From Paenibacillus thiaminolyticus (GTDB taxonomy: Bacteria; Bacillota; Bacilli; Paenibacillales; Paenibacillaceae), in assembly GCF_007066085.1 (NCBI RefSeq), contig NZ_CP041405.1:2728001-2792000 (forward strand): DNA of 64,000 nucleotides. The letters are read 5' to 3'. The notes under the pieces are model-generated. The model was not told the origin of the DNA and made no database searches. It was given only the letters and a program-made list of their open reading frames with translations. Positions within the stretch are counted from its first letter, which is position 1; each line of letters opens with the position of its first letter. A program made the translations under genes and the position numbers. Positions 1 through 8,622 of the stretch are shown here, piece by piece.

Positions 1-1
1 C

Positions 2-1138
2 CAGCGCAACCTCGTGCGCGCTTCGACGACGAAGCGGGCGCAGAGCCGGCGCAAGACATTGGAGAAGATGGAGCGGCTGGACAAACCGGCCGGCGAGCTG
101 AAGAAGGCGCATTTCCGCTTCGAGACGACGAGGCAGAGCGGCAAGGATGTGCTGCATGTGCAGCAGCTCTCCGCGGGCTATGACGGCGCCGATCCATTGT
201 TCCGCCATGCGGAATTCGATCTGAAGCGCGGCGAGATGGTCGCCCTTATCGGTCCGAATGGAATCGGCAAGTCGACCTTGCTGAAGGTGCTGATCGGCAA
301 GCATCCCCATCGCGACGGAAGCTGCCGCTGGGGTACCAATGTCTCGATCGGCTACTATGATCAAGAACAATCGACGCTGAATCCGAACCATACGGTGCTC
401 GAAGAAGTGTGGAGCGCCTATCCTCATCTGGAGGAGGTACGGATACGGACCGTATTGGGGAACTTCCTGTTCAGCGGAGATGATGTGACGAAGAAGGTCG
501 CTTCCCTGAGCGGCGGGGAAAAAGCGCGCGTCGCCCTAGCCAAGCTGATGCTGCAGCAGGCGAACGTGCTGATTCTCGACGAGCCGACCAACCACCTCGA
601 TCTGTTCAGCAAGGAAGTGCTGGAATCGGCGCTGTACGACTATGAAGGCACGCTGCTGTTCATTTCCCATGACCGCTACTTCCTGAACAAGATGGCGGAG
701 CGCATCATCGAGCTGGATGCGGACGGAACGCACCTGTATCTCGGCAATTATGACGACTATATGACCAAAAAGCAGGAGCTTGCCGAAGACGAAGCGATTC
801 GCGCCTCGCTCCAGCCGGCGGCGCCAAGCAAGCCGGCCGCGTTCCAGGGCAGCCCCGCGGCGGACTGTGCGGCCGATGCGGGCTTGAGCGCGGCGGAGGC
901 CTATGAGGCCGACAAGCAGGCCAAGCGCGAGGAGCGCGCGCGCCAGCGGAAGCTGGAGCAATTGGAGACGCAGATTGCCGCCCTGGAAGCGAGGATCGCG
1001 GAGCGCGAGCTGGAGCTTGCCGAGCCGGACGTCTATAACGATTATGTCCGCATTCAAGCGATTCAGGCGCAGCTCGATGAAGACAAGGAAGCGTTGAACG
1101 CGGTATACGCCGAATGGGAGCAGCTGATGGAAGCCTAG
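2..1138 (+). CDS. ABC-F family ATPase, C-terminal part (cut by window edge)
   Basis: The frame is open to the left edge, so the N-terminal ABC domain lies outside. Visible are the end of the basic inter-domain linker, then the second ABC domain with Walker A GPNGIGKST, signature LSGGEKAR, Walker B VLILDEPTNHLD and the switch histidine in FISHDR. A charged, Ala/Glu/Arg-rich C-terminal segment of about 90 residues looks like the coiled coil found in some ABC-F proteins. There are no membrane segments, as expected of ABC-F factors, which act on the ribosome rather than as transporters. It most resembles the YdiF/Uup type; which subfamily cannot be settled without the N-terminal half. Confidence 0.85.
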   Translation, partial: QRNLVRASTTKRAQSRRKTLEKMERLDKPAGELKKAHFRFETTRQSGKDVLHVQQLSAGYDGADPLFRHAEFDLKRGEMVALIGPNGIGKSTLLKVLIGKHPHRDGSCRWGTNVSIGYYDQEQSTLNPNHTVLEEVWSAYPHLEEVRIRTVLGNFLFSGDDVTKKVASLSGGEKARVALAKLMLQQANVLILDEPTNHLDLFSKEVLESALYDYEGTLLFISHDRYFLNKMAERIIELDADGTHLYLGNYDDYMTKKQELAEDEAIRASLQPAAPSKPAAFQGSPAADCAADAGLSAAEAYEADKQAKREERARQRKLEQLETQIAALEARIAERELELAEPDVYNDYVRIQAIQAQLDEDKEALNAVYAEWEQLMEA

Positions 1139-1190
1139 CAAGCCGTGAAGAAGAGGCACGCTCGCATGCATGCCGCCCTATCATAAGAAC

Positions 1191-1235
1191 AAGGGGCCGC
1201 CCCGAGGTCTGTTCGGACCCTGAGGGCGGCCCCTT
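1191..1235. terminator. Strong hairpin between convergent genes
   Basis: A perfect 12-bp GC-rich stem (AAGGGGCCGCCC, 1191-1202, with its complement at 1224-1235) closes a 21-nt loop that can itself pair (GGTC/GACC). It lies between the convergent ABC-F gene and the YbaK-like gene. No long T tract follows on either strand, so termination is likely but not certain. Confidence 0.6.
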
Positions 1236-1274
1236 GCCATAAGACGGCAGGCACGTCCACGATGCCGCTGCCTC

Positions 1275-1751
1275 CTAGACGATCGGCATCACCCGCCCGC
1301 CCGTCATGACGATCAGCTCCTGCGGCGTGAGCGGCAAGACGGCGTGCGGATGTCCCGCCGCAGCCCAAATTTCCGCATACCTAAGCAGATCTTCATCGAT
1401 CAGCGTTACCATCGGCTCCTTATGCCCGATTGGCGGAATGCCTCCGATGACGAATCCCGTATGCTCACGCACAAAATCTGCGTCGGCTTTGCCCAGCTTC
1501 TCGCCGATCTCCTGCCCAATCCGCTTCTCGTTAATGCGGTTGGTTCCGCTTGCGACCACCAACAGCGGCTTCTCCGACTGCTTCATCCGGAAGATGATGG
1601 ACTTCGCGATCTGAGCGACCTCGCATCCGATCGCCTCTGCCGCTTCCTGGGCCGTGCGCGCGCTGTCCGGAAGGACGACGACCCGATTGGCGAAGCCAAG
1701 CTCCTCCAATTTGTCCTGCACCGCTTGCACTCGATCATTCATTTTTTCCAT
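1275..1751 (-). CDS. YbaK/ProX-family aminoacyl-tRNA deacylase-like protein
   Basis: A 158-residue single-domain protein of the YbaK/aminoacyl-tRNA synthetase-associated family. Members hydrolyse mischarged tRNAs (for example Ala or Cys on tRNA-Pro) in trans. Family-typical features are the KSIIF segment with its conserved Lys, the VVASGTNRINEKR stretch and the GGIPPIGH motif near residue 105. The ATG at 1751 is preferred because AGGAGG lies just upstream (1763-1768 on the opposite strand); a longer frame to 1781 would put this site inside the gene. Substrate specificity cannot be told from sequence alone. Confidence 0.85.
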   Translation of the reverse strand: MEKMNDRVQAVQDKLEELGFANRVVVLPDSARTAQEAAEAIGCEVAQIAKSIIFRMKQSEKPLLVVASGTNRINEKRIGQEIGEKLGKADADFVREHTGFVIGGIPPIGHKEPMVTLIDEDLLRYAEIWAAAGHPHAVLPLTPQELIVMTGGRVMPIV

Positions 1752-1899
1752 TATGATGATTTCCTCCTGCCTCGAATCCAATCCACTGCTGAAATCAATA
1801 GCGCGTTATTCCTCGATCATCTTTATCCTGCAGGCTGCGGCGGCTGCCCGTTTTCATGTCATGAACCCCGGGATTCACCACGCACTTGTAAATCACAAG

Positions 1900-2147
1900 T
1901 TATACACAGATCGCGACAGGGCGAGAGGCTGCTGATTCCATGCTTCATGTTCATTTTTCGCTGTCATACCAATGGTTTTCGTGAAACCCCCAACATTATC
2001 CACTGTTTTATCCACATTATCCACAACTAGCAGGGCATATCTTGAAAAATCTATCCTCTTTTTCACCTGGATCTAGACCTTGGTCCTAAAGGGGAGTAAG
2101 CGTTTTATCCCCATTTTCAACAGGATATGTGGATAACTTTGTCCACA
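1900..2147. promoter_or_regulatory. DnaA-box cluster in an intergenic region
   Basis: Between the YbaK-like gene and leuA lie seven 9-mers that match the DnaA box TTATNCACA or differ from it by one base. They are TTATACACA at 1900-1908, TTATCCACT at 1996-2004, two head-to-tail perfect TTATCCACA at 2008-2016 and 2017-2025, TTATCCCCA at 2105-2113, TTATCCACA on the minus strand at 2128-2136, and TTGTCCACA at 2139-2147. No dnaA or dnaN gene is nearby, so a titration or regulatory cluster is more likely than oriC. The rest of the 1782-2153 gap shows no gene. Confidence 0.7.
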
Positions 2148-2153
2148 TCCGCA

Positions 2154-3782
2154 TCAGGATACATCGTGACGCTGGGCGGACACGAGCTCCGCCTCTTCAA
2201 TAGGTGTTCCATGAGCACCGGCGCCGCGAAGCGCCTGATTGCAAGCAGCCATATAAGCTTGGGCCGCAGCCAGTACGATATCCTGATGCGTCGCGCTTCC
2301 CTGGTACACCTGATCATCGAGCGACACCGTCACGACCGCTTCACCCGACGCCTCTTCCCCGGAAGAGAGCGAATGCAGCTCCAGATCCTCGAACCGGATC
2401 GGCTCCCGAACAGCTTGGGACAAGGCGCGAATGACGGCTTCAATCGGTCCGCTGCCTACACCGGCATACGTCTGCTTCTTGCCTGTCGCCTGCTCCTGCA
2501 CGGTCACGGACGCGGCCCGCTTGCGGTCAGTGCCCGCCACCACTTCGACGTCAAGCAGGCTCAACGGCTCCAGCTGCTCGTTCAGTGTCTCGCCGATGCA
2601 TTGCAGCAGTTGATCATCCGTTACGACCTTCTGCGCATCGGCCACGCGCTTGAAGCGATCATACACTTCGTTCAACTGGTCGGCATTGAGATGGACGCCA
2701 TATTGCTCCGCGCGGTGCTTGAGCGCGTGCCGGCCCGAATGCTTGCCCAGAACAATCATATGATGCGGGATGCCCAGCTTCACCGGATCCATAATCTCAT
2801 ACGTGCTGCGGTTCTTGAGCAGGCCGTCCTGATGGATGCCGGATTCATGCTGGAAGGCGTTGCGTCCGACCACCGGCTTGTTGTAGGCAATGGGGAAATG
2901 CATCATCCGGCTGACCGCGCGCGATGTCTCGTACAAATATTCGGGCCGAATGCGGGTCGCGGCCTGCAGGGCATCGCCGCGCGTATCCAGCGCCATGATC
3001 AATTCCTCCAGCGCGCAGTTCCCCGTCCGTTCGCCAACCCCGTTGACCGTCACCTCGATCTGGGTCGCGCCCGCTTGAATCGCCGCCAGACTATTCGCGA
3101 CCGCCAGCCCCAGGTCGTTATGGCAGTGCGCGCTGAAGATCGTATGCTCGGCCCCGCGGGCACCCTGGCGCACCTTGCGGAACAGCGCCCCGTATTCCTC
3201 CGGCAGCGCATAACCGACCGTATCCGGCAGGTTGATAATCGACGCGCCTTCCTCAATCGCCGTCTCCACCAGCTCGATGACGAAGTCCACATTCGAACGT
3301 GTCGCATCCATGGCCGTGAATTCGATGCGATCGGCGAATTGCTTCGCATAGGCCACTGTCTCTCTCGCCATCTGCTTCACCTCGGCGCGCGATTTGCGCA
3401 GCTGATGCTGAAGATGGATATCCGATGACGAGATGAATACATGAATCCGGCGCTGGGCGGCATCGGCTGTCGCCCTCACGGCCGCGTCGATATCCTCCCG
3501 GACCGCGCGCGCGAAGCCGCAGATCTCAACCTGCGGATAGAGGCGGGAGATGCGCTGCACCGCTTCGAATTCCCCCGGACTCGAGATCGGGAAGCCCGGC
3601 TCGATCACGTCCACCCCGAGCCGGACGAGCTGCTCCGCCAGTTCCAGCTTCTGCGGCAGCGTCAAGGCCGCGCCCGGGGCCTGCTCGCCATCCCGCAGCG
3701 TCGTATCGAAAATCTGAATCATCCGCTTCTCCTGCTCTTGCCCAACTGCCTGCCTCGCATTCCCTTGTGCATGTATAGTCAT
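2154..3782 (-). CDS. leuA: 2-isopropylmalate synthase
   Basis: This 542-residue enzyme condenses acetyl-CoA with 2-oxoisovalerate, the first committed step of leucine synthesis. The HMGL-like TIM barrel begins with [10 protein letters not shown] (about residue 24). It carries the metal-site motif HCHNDLGLA (about 220) and the GIHQDG loop (about 310). A regulatory LeuA dimerisation domain fills the last ~150 residues. The ATG at 3782 follows GGGAGG at good spacing; an internal ATG at 3723 (MIQIFDTT) also has an AGGAG and cannot be excluded. It stands alone downstream of two leucine T-boxes, with no ilv or other leu genes in the window. Confidence 0.93.
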   Translation of the reverse strand: MTIHAQGNARQAVGQEQEKRMIQIFDTTLRDGEQAPGAALTLPQKLELAEQLVRLGVDVIEPGFPISSPGEFEAVQRISRLYPQVEICGFARAVREDIDAAVRATADAAQRRIHVFISSSDIHLQHQLRKSRAEVKQMARETVAYAKQFADRIEFTAMDATRSNVDFVIELVETAIEEGASIINLPDTVGYALPEEYGALFRKVRQGARGAEHTIFSAHCHNDLGLAVANSLAAIQAGATQIEVTVNGVGERTGNCALEELIMALDTRGDALQAATRIRPEYLYETSRAVSRMMHFPIAYNKPVVGRNAFQHESGIHQDGLLKNRSTYEIMDPVKLGIPHHMIVLGKHSGRHALKHRAEQYGVHLNADQLNEVYDRFKRVADAQKVVTDDQLLQCIGETLNEQLEPLSLLDVEVVAGTDRKRAASVTVQEQATGKKQTYAGVGSGPIEAVIRALSQAVREPIRFEDLELHSLSSGEEASGEAVVTVSLDDQVYQGSATHQDIVLAAAQAYMAACNQALRGAGAHGTPIEEAELVSAQRHDVS

Positions 3783-3823
3783 TGCGATTCCTCCCGTAAT
3801 CTATTTTCTCGTCACTCGTGCAT

Positions 3824-4085
3824 AAAAAAAGCCTGCCGTCTCTAAAGAGACGACAAGCTCTGCTCTGCCGCGGTACCACTCTCGTTGGAAGATCATCTGC
3901 ATGCTCCTCCCCCTCGGCCTGATAACGGTCAGGTACCGTAGCCGCCTACCGCCGCGGATATCCTTACGGACGCCATCAGCCGGTTCAGCCGCTCCACTCC
4001 CGGGCGAGTTCAGACGTTCCGCCACTGCGTCGCACCACCCCGCAGCTCTCTGATCGGCTTCCGTGTCTTACTGCTCCCGTTCTAC
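3824..4085 (-). promoter_or_regulatory. Leucine T-box leader, leuA-proximal copy
   Basis: Read on the minus strand, this leader has the stem I segment with the conserved AGAGAGCTGCGG...GGTGCGACGCAG region. A specifier context GAACTCGCC has CTC (Leu) at 4006-4008. The T-box sequence AGAGTGGTACCGCGG is at 3868-3886. An intrinsic terminator (stem near 3831-3859 plus seven T, 3824-3830) ends about 40 nt before the leuA start. Uncharged tRNA-Leu should favour the antiterminator and read-through. Confidence 0.9.
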
Positions 4086-4115
4086 GTGTTCGATATATAC
4101 ATGTTCGTTGATAAC

Positions 4116-4450
4116 AAAAAAACCTGCCATCTCGTTAGAGACGACAGGTAGATGCCGTGGTACCACTCTAGTTGACGACCTTCATCTTCGCGCTCAAGAT
4201 GAAGCGTTCGTCCGCTTATGCTTCACATCGCCGGATCCGGATCATGGCGATGCGCGCGCCCGATGACGGGGGCTCCGTAACGGCATACCACCGCGCTTGA
4301 GGGACATGCGTCCAGCTGCTTCCGCATCTCAAGCCGGCATTCCGCCGTTCCGCTCCCAGGCGAGTTCAAGGCAACCGCCGCTGCGTCGCACCATCCCGCA
4401 GCTCTCTGGTTCGGGCCGTTCATCCTCTACTGCTCCTGTTCATTGCGTGT
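4116..4450 (-). promoter_or_regulatory. Leucine T-box leader, promoter-proximal copy
   Basis: A second complete T-box unit is transcribed before the one next to leuA. It has its own GAACAGGAGCAGTAGAGG start, AGAGAGCTGCGG...GCGACGCAGC distal stem I, specifier GAACTCGCC with CTC (Leu) at 4362-4364, and T-box core AGAGTGGTACCACGG at 4152-4170. Its terminator (4121-4148) is followed by seven T on the minus strand. The two copies have diverged clearly in sequence, so this is not a recent duplication. Confidence 0.88.
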
Positions 4451-4494
4451 CAATCGATATTCCCATTCCATGGAAGGATTGAGGTTTGATGACT

Positions 4495-4523
4495 ATTATA
4501 TTGTCCCGATAGAGCGGAGTCAA
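4495..4523 (-). promoter_or_regulatory. Sigma-A type promoter for the T-box/leuA transcript
   Basis: On the minus strand the -35 is TTGACT (4518-4523) and the -10 is TATAAT (4495-4500), with an exact 17-nt spacer. Transcription would start near 4488, just before the first T-box. Confidence 0.85.
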
Positions 4524-4525
4524 TA

Positions 4526-4567
4526 CCTAATTTGAAATTCCTAATTTGAAATTCCTAATTTGAAATA
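4526..4567. repeat. Three 14-bp direct repeats upstream of the leuA promoter
   Basis: CCTAATTTGAAATT occurs three times head to tail (4526-4539, 4540-4553, 4554-4567, the last with one change), directly upstream of the -35 of the leuA promoter and downstream of tsaD. It may be an A/T-rich upstream element or a repressor site. The AATTTGAAATT core loosely resembles half of the CodY consensus, but that is only a guess. Confidence 0.6.
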
Positions 4568-4607
4568 AAGGCACGCTCCTCGCCTCTCCACCGGCAGCGC
4601 TTGGCAG

Positions 4608-5660
4608 CTATTCCACTGACCACGCCTCGAGCGAGAACAGCGGCTGCGCCTGGAAATCAAGCGGCGTGAACTGCCCGTGCTTCCACTTGATATGCGCCGC
4701 GGCCGCGATCATCGCCGCATTGTCCGTGCAATATTCGAATGGCGGAATCAATAGCGGCACGCCTTCGGCCTGGCAGCGCTCCGACAGCGCCGATCGCAAT
4801 CCGCGGTTGGCGGCCACGCCGCCGCACAGCAGTAATTGGGCCGCGCCATATTCCTTCACGGCGCGCATCGCTTTCTCCGTCAGCACATCGATGACGGATT
4901 CCTGGAACCCGCGGGCGACGGCGGCGTACATCGGCGGCTCGCCCCGCATCTTGGCCTGATTAACGACGTTCAGCACGGCGGACTTCAGTCCGCTGAAGCT
5001 GAAATCATAAGAATCAGGCTCCAGCCAGGCGCGCGGCAGCGTGATCGCGTCGTCCGCGTCCATGGCGAGGCGGTCGATATGCGGGCCGCCCGGATACGGG
5101 AAGCCAACCGCGCGGGCGACCTTGTCGTAAGCCTCTCCGACCGCGTCGTCGCGCGTGCTTCCGATGACGCGGAACACGCCCTCCCGCTCCAGATGAACCA
5201 GCTCCGTATGCCCGCCGCTAACGACGAGCGCCATGCATGGATAGGCCAGCTCCTGCACAAGCCGGTTCGCATAAATATGCCCGGCGATATGATGCGTCCC
5301 GATCAAGGGCACGTCCAAGGCCATCGCCAGCGACTTCGCCGCCACGATGCCGACGAGCAGCGACCCGACGAGCCCCGGCCCCTGCGTGACCGCGACGGCC
5401 GTAATGTCAGTCAGGGCAATGCCTGCCTGCTTCACCGCTTCCTCCAGCATGACGGTAATCGTCTCCACATGCTTGCGCGAAGCGATCTCCGGCACGACGC
5501 CGCCGAAGCGCTGGTGGACGTCGATCTGGCTGGAGACTTGATTCGCCAGCACTTCGCGCCCGCCGCGAACGATGGCCACGGACGTCTCGTCGCAGCTTGT
5601 CTCGATCGCGAGTATGACGTCCGCTTCCGCCGGATTGGTATGAGAACTTGATATATTCAC
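4608..5660 (-). CDS. tsaD: tRNA N6-adenosine threonylcarbamoyltransferase TsaD
   Basis: TsaD transfers threonylcarbamoyl from TC-AMP to A37 of ANN-decoding tRNAs, together with TsaB and TsaE. The ASKHA-fold motifs are clear: LAIETSCDETS near the start, the metal-site HHIAGH at about residue 115, and SGGHTEL. The length (350 aa) is normal. The GTG at 5660 is chosen because it lies after the rimI stop and follows AGGTGA; the longer open frame overlaps rimI. It is the last gene of the tsaE-tsaB-rimI-tsaD operon. Confidence 0.93.
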   Translation of the reverse strand: MNISSSHTNPAEADVILAIETSCDETSVAIVRGGREVLANQVSSQIDVHQRFGGVVPEIASRKHVETITVMLEEAVKQAGIALTDITAVAVTQGPGLVGSLLVGIVAAKSLAMALDVPLIGTHHIAGHIYANRLVQELAYPCMALVVSGGHTELVHLEREGVFRVIGSTRDDAVGEAYDKVARAVGFPYPGGPHIDRLAMDADDAITLPRAWLEPDSYDFSFSGLKSAVLNVVNQAKMRGEPPMYAAVARGFQESVIDVLTEKAMRAVKEYGAAQLLLCGGVAANRGLRSALSERCQAEGVPLLIPPFEYCTDNAAMIAAAAHIKWKHGQFTPLDFQAQPLFSLEAWSVE

Positions 5661-5674
5661 GAATGTCACCTGCT

Positions 5675-6202
5675 TTATTCCGCTTGTTGATAGGAAGAAG
5701 CGGCCAACGCTTTCAGGTCGGTCCACATAATGAGCGCATCTTCCTTGTTATCTGAATAGTATCCTTTGCGCACGCCCGCTCCCTGAAAGCCGAACTTCGC
5801 ATACAACCGCTGGGCGATATGATTCGACACCCGAACCTCGAGGGTCATCGCCTCCATGCCGTAGGCCATCGCCTGAACGACCATCTCCCGCAGCAATCGC
5901 TCTCCGAGCTTCTGCCCCCGGAAATCGGGATGAACGGCGATATTGGTAATATGAGCTTCATCCACAACCGTCCACATGCCGGAATAACCGATAATGCGAT
6001 CGCCTTGAAGCATTACCGTATATTTGGCAAAATGGTTCTGCGTCAATTCATTCCGGAACGCATCCATCGTCCATGGCACCGTGAACGAAGCGTGCTCCAC
6101 CTCAAGCACGCCGGGAATATCCTCAAGCCGCATCGGCCGGAACTCCACTCCGCCCGGTTCCGCCTGCCGTTCATCCTCATCGTATTCAGGTCGTTGTCCC
6201 AT
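5675..6202 (-). CDS. rimI: Ribosomal-protein alanine N-acetyltransferase RimI
   Basis: A GNAT-fold acetyltransferase of 175 residues, RimI type. The acetyl-CoA loop reads RGQKLGERLL, preceded by the beta-4 strand ITNIAVHPDF and followed by RLYAKFGF. RimI acetylates the N-terminus of ribosomal protein bS18. The start at 6202 follows GAAGGGAG. It lies between tsaB and tsaD with short gaps, the usual Firmicute arrangement; an acidic 20-residue N-terminal extension precedes the domain. Confidence 0.92.
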   Translation of the reverse strand: MGQRPEYDEDERQAEPGGVEFRPMRLEDIPGVLEVEHASFTVPWTMDAFRNELTQNHFAKYTVMLQGDRIIGYSGMWTVVDEAHITNIAVHPDFRGQKLGERLLREMVVQAMAYGMEAMTLEVRVSNHIAQRLYAKFGFQGAGVRKGYYSDNKEDALIMWTDLKALAASSYQQAE

Positions 6203-6217
6203 ATGACATGCTCCCTT

Positions 6218-7057
6218 CTATTCCTGCTGCCTCCGGTCCGCCCGCTCCTTCGCCAACAGCTTCGCTTCCGCTTCCGCCAACTGCGTATAGTTCGGTTCTA
6301 GCCGATGAGTATCCGTCCGCTCGCCTTCGGCATAGGCGCGCAGCCCGAGACGGCCGATCCAGCGCGCCTCCATCCCGCACGGGATGACGCGAATCCGGTC
6401 TCCCCATTGCGCCTGCAGGCCGTTCAACGCTTCCTGCTGCGCTCCGGTGTCGCCGACGAACCATACTTCTGCGGCCGCTTGCGGATGATCCGCGCCTTCC
6501 GACCCAGCTTCCAGCGCTCGGGACGCCTCCTCGGCGACCAGCGAGAACAGGCGAATCCCGTCCTCGCCATGCCGCTCCACTCCGTCCGTCAGGCCCTCGG
6601 ACCCGCTTCCGTTCCAAGCAAAGGGAGCCGTATAGACCTGCCCCCTTCTCGCATCCATCAGCGGGTACACAAAGATGCGCCCAGCGCCGCCCGCTTCGGC
6701 GCCGTCCTGTTCGGCCTGCTGCACGCCGGAGAGCGCCAAGGCCTTCAGGCTGGAGACGCCGATAACCGGCTTGTCCCATGTCCAGGCCATCGTCTTCCCC
6801 GCGGTGACCGCAATGCGCACGCCCGTATACGATCCGGGGCCGACACCGACAGCGACAAGATCCGTCGACTTCCCGCTCCACCCGTTATCCGCCATCAGCG
6901 ACTGCACCGTCGGCAGCAGCTTGATCGAATGATTGCGCTCGGCCTGGGAATGGCGCTCGTCCACGAGCTGGCCCCCTTCGAGCAGGGCGGCGGTCAGAGC
7001 GGCCGTCGATGTATCCAGGGCCAGCACCCGCGTTCTGTTATAATCCTGTTGATGCAC
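6218..7057 (-). CDS. tsaB: t6A biosynthesis protein TsaB
   Basis: TsaB is the catalytically inactive TsaD paralogue that scaffolds the t6A complex. Seen are the N-terminal LALDTSTAAL strand, the HSIKLLP helix that replaces the metal histidines of TsaD, and GVGPGSYTGVR. The start is most likely the GTG at 7057: it lies just after the tsaE stop, with GGGAG nine bases upstream, whereas an ATG at 7087 would overlap tsaE. The central part (about 120-220) is Glu/Gly/Ala-rich and somewhat longer than usual. Confidence 0.92.
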   Translation of the reverse strand: MHQQDYNRTRVLALDTSTAALTAALLEGGQLVDERHSQAERNHSIKLLPTVQSLMADNGWSGKSTDLVAVGVGPGSYTGVRIAVTAGKTMAWTWDKPVIGVSSLKALALSGVQQAEQDGAEAGGAGRIFVYPLMDARRGQVYTAPFAWNGSGSEGLTDGVERHGEDGIRLFSLVAEEASRALEAGSEGADHPQAAAEVWFVGDTGAQQEALNGLQAQWGDRIRVIPCGMEARWIGRLGLRAYAEGERTDTHRLEPNYTQLAEAEAKLLAKERADRRQQE

Positions 7058-7061
7058 GATG

Positions 7062-7541
7062 TCAGACTCCCATCCGTTTAAGTTCATTAACCCAGCTTAC
7101 ATAAGGCTCGCCGTATGCGGTCAAGCGAATGATCCGCTCCGTCTCGCCTTCCGTCTGCATAAAAAGATGCAAATATCGCGGCGGCAGCAGCGGCGTAATC
7201 AGGCTTGACCACTCGACCAGCGACACGCCGTCGCCATACAAGTACTCATCCAGCCCCAATTCATCCGCTTCCGCCATCGAGATGCGGTACACATCCATAT
7301 GATAGAGCGGCAGCCTGCCGCTGTCATATTCCTTAATTATCGTAAACGTCGGACTGTTGACGATCCCCTCGATACCGAGCGCACGCGCGACCGCCTGCGA
7401 GAACCGGGTCTTGCCCGCCCCCAGATCTCCGTCCAGCGCGAGGACCGTGCCGGGCTGACAGCGTTCGGCCAGCTTCGCGGCCAGCCGTTCCGTATCCGCT
7501 TCGCTCGCGGAGTAAAAGGCGAATTCCGCTGATTGATTCAT
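7062..7541 (-). CDS. tsaE: t6A biosynthesis P-loop ATPase TsaE
   Basis: A 159-residue ATPase that powers turnover of the TsaB-TsaD complex. The Walker A reads GDLGAGKTR, followed by NSPTFTIIKEY, the HMDVYR motif and LVEWSSLI, all typical of TsaE. The ATG at 7541 has GGAGG six bases upstream; the open frame continues to 7631 but without a supported start. First gene of the t6A operon. Confidence 0.93.
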   Translation of the reverse strand: MNQSAEFAFYSASEADTERLAAKLAERCQPGTVLALDGDLGAGKTRFSQAVARALGIEGIVNSPTFTIIKEYDSGRLPLYHMDVYRISMAEADELGLDEYLYGDGVSLVEWSSLITPLLPPRYLHLFMQTEGETERIIRLTAYGEPYVSWVNELKRMGV

Positions 7542-7669
7542 AATTCCCTCCACGATGATCAACTGTAACTGACACCTCATTATAACATAAAAACGCCGCC
7601 TCTCCTCACAAGCGGAAGGCTGACAGAGCAAGCCGCCTGATCCAGACGACTGCCCCGTTCCCCTGCTGC

Positions 7670-7885
7670 CTATATCACCTCTCCCCGGGGCATATATTTG
7701 CCCCGGATGCTAATCATCAGCAGCGTAGTTCTATGGCCGGCCGCGATGCAGCCGCAATAATACGCGTTGCCTTCTTCGATATGATTACACGTATCGGGCT
7801 CATTCCTAATATATTTGCAGGTTTGCAGAAGCTCTCTTTTTACATTTATTCCCCTTATCTTGCAGGAAGTTTTGGTCAGGCGCAA
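7670..7885 (-). CDS. Possible small Cys-rich protein, unknown
   Basis: An open frame of up to 71 codons just upstream of tsaE. The C-terminal ~50 residues have cysteines spaced as C-x9-C and later C-x-C with a nearby His, which could bind a metal. Start assignment is poor: the TTG at 7885 has no convincing ribosome site, and AAGGGG inside the frame precedes no standard in-frame start. It may be real, or an accident in the 7542-8029 gap. Confidence 0.3.
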   Translation of the reverse strand: MRLTKTSCKIRGINVKRELLQTCKYIRNEPDTCNHIEEGNAYYCGCIAAGHRTTLLMISIRGKYMPRGEVI

Positions 7886-7962
7886 GATCGATTTTGAGCT
7901 GGGCTCGGAAGTGAACCGAAACTGGGCGATAGATCGGATTCCTGTGCAGAGTATTGGGTCCC

Positions 7963-8015
7963 TTTACAGTGCAGGTCACGAATGATAAGATATTACTAAC
8001 TAATTAGTTAGTAAT
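7963..8015 (+). promoter_or_regulatory. Promoter and perfect palindromic operator of the TetR gene
   Basis: The -35 is TTTACA (7963-7968), followed by a 17-nt spacer and the -10 TAAGAT (7986-7991). Immediately after comes a perfect 24-bp palindrome, half-site ATTACTAACTAA (7992-8003) and its complement (8004-8015). It covers the expected transcription start and ends one base before the AAGGAGG ribosome site. This is an almost ideal layout for autorepression. Confidence 0.8.
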
Positions 8016-8029
8016 GAAGGAGGATGCCT

Positions 8030-8620
8030 ATGGCACGCAATACCGCGCAGGAGAGCAAGCGCAAGCTGATGCAATCAGCCGAGGAGTTATTTGCCGCCAA
8101 AGGGGTGCGCGGCACGAAGGTCAGCGAGATCGTCGCCGGGGCGGGCTTGACCCAAGCTGCTTTTTATCTGTATTTCACAAGCAAGGACGATCTTGCCGCT
8201 CAGCTCCTGCAGCAGTTCAATGAGCAGCTGATGCACCTGGGCAACGCCGGTGCGGAAGTGAAGCATCTCCCCGCTTCGGATGTCGAGGCGTATATCGTCT
8301 CGTCTTTTACCGCGCTGTTCCGTCTGTTCGGGGCACAGCCGCAGCTGACGAAGATCGCGCTGCAAATTTCGGAGGACAGCGATCAGGTGCGGGAACGCAT
8401 CGTCCGCCAGATTGTCGCCAACATGCTTCATAACCAGTCGCTTGGAATCGTCAAGCCGGAGATCGATCCGGAGCTGGCGGCCGAATCGGCCGTCGCTGCG
8501 ATGGAGAGACTCGTCTACCGCTATGTGGAGACCGGAGAAAGAACGCCGGAGGAGCTGGGCGCCCATACAGCACGCCTGTTCCTTCAAGGCATACTGCTTC
8601 ATTCGGGGAAGGAGAGATAA
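8030..8620 (+). CDS. TetR-family transcriptional regulator
   Basis: A 196-residue regulator with a TetR N-terminal helix-turn-helix (about residues 10-55; GLTQAAFYLYFTSKDDL recognition region) and an unassigned ligand-binding C-terminal domain. The ATG at 8030 has AAGGAGG at proper spacing; an ATG six bases earlier is too close to it. The stop is followed two bases later by the start of the HXXEE membrane-protein gene, so the two form an operon under the palindrome at 7992-8015. Confidence 0.9.
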   Translation: MARNTAQESKRKLMQSAEELFAAKGVRGTKVSEIVAGAGLTQAAFYLYFTSKDDLAAQLLQQFNEQLMHLGNAGAEVKHLPASDVEAYIVSSFTALFRLFGAQPQLTKIALQISEDSDQVRERIVRQIVANMLHNQSLGIVKPEIDPELAAESAVAAMERLVYRYVETGERTPEELGAHTARLFLQGILLHSGKER

Positions 8621-8622
8621 TC

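Noticed and set aside
1900..2147. Chromosomal origin (oriC)
   Set aside because: DnaA boxes are present, but no dnaA, dnaN or other origin genes flank them and no long AT-rich unwinding tract is evident.
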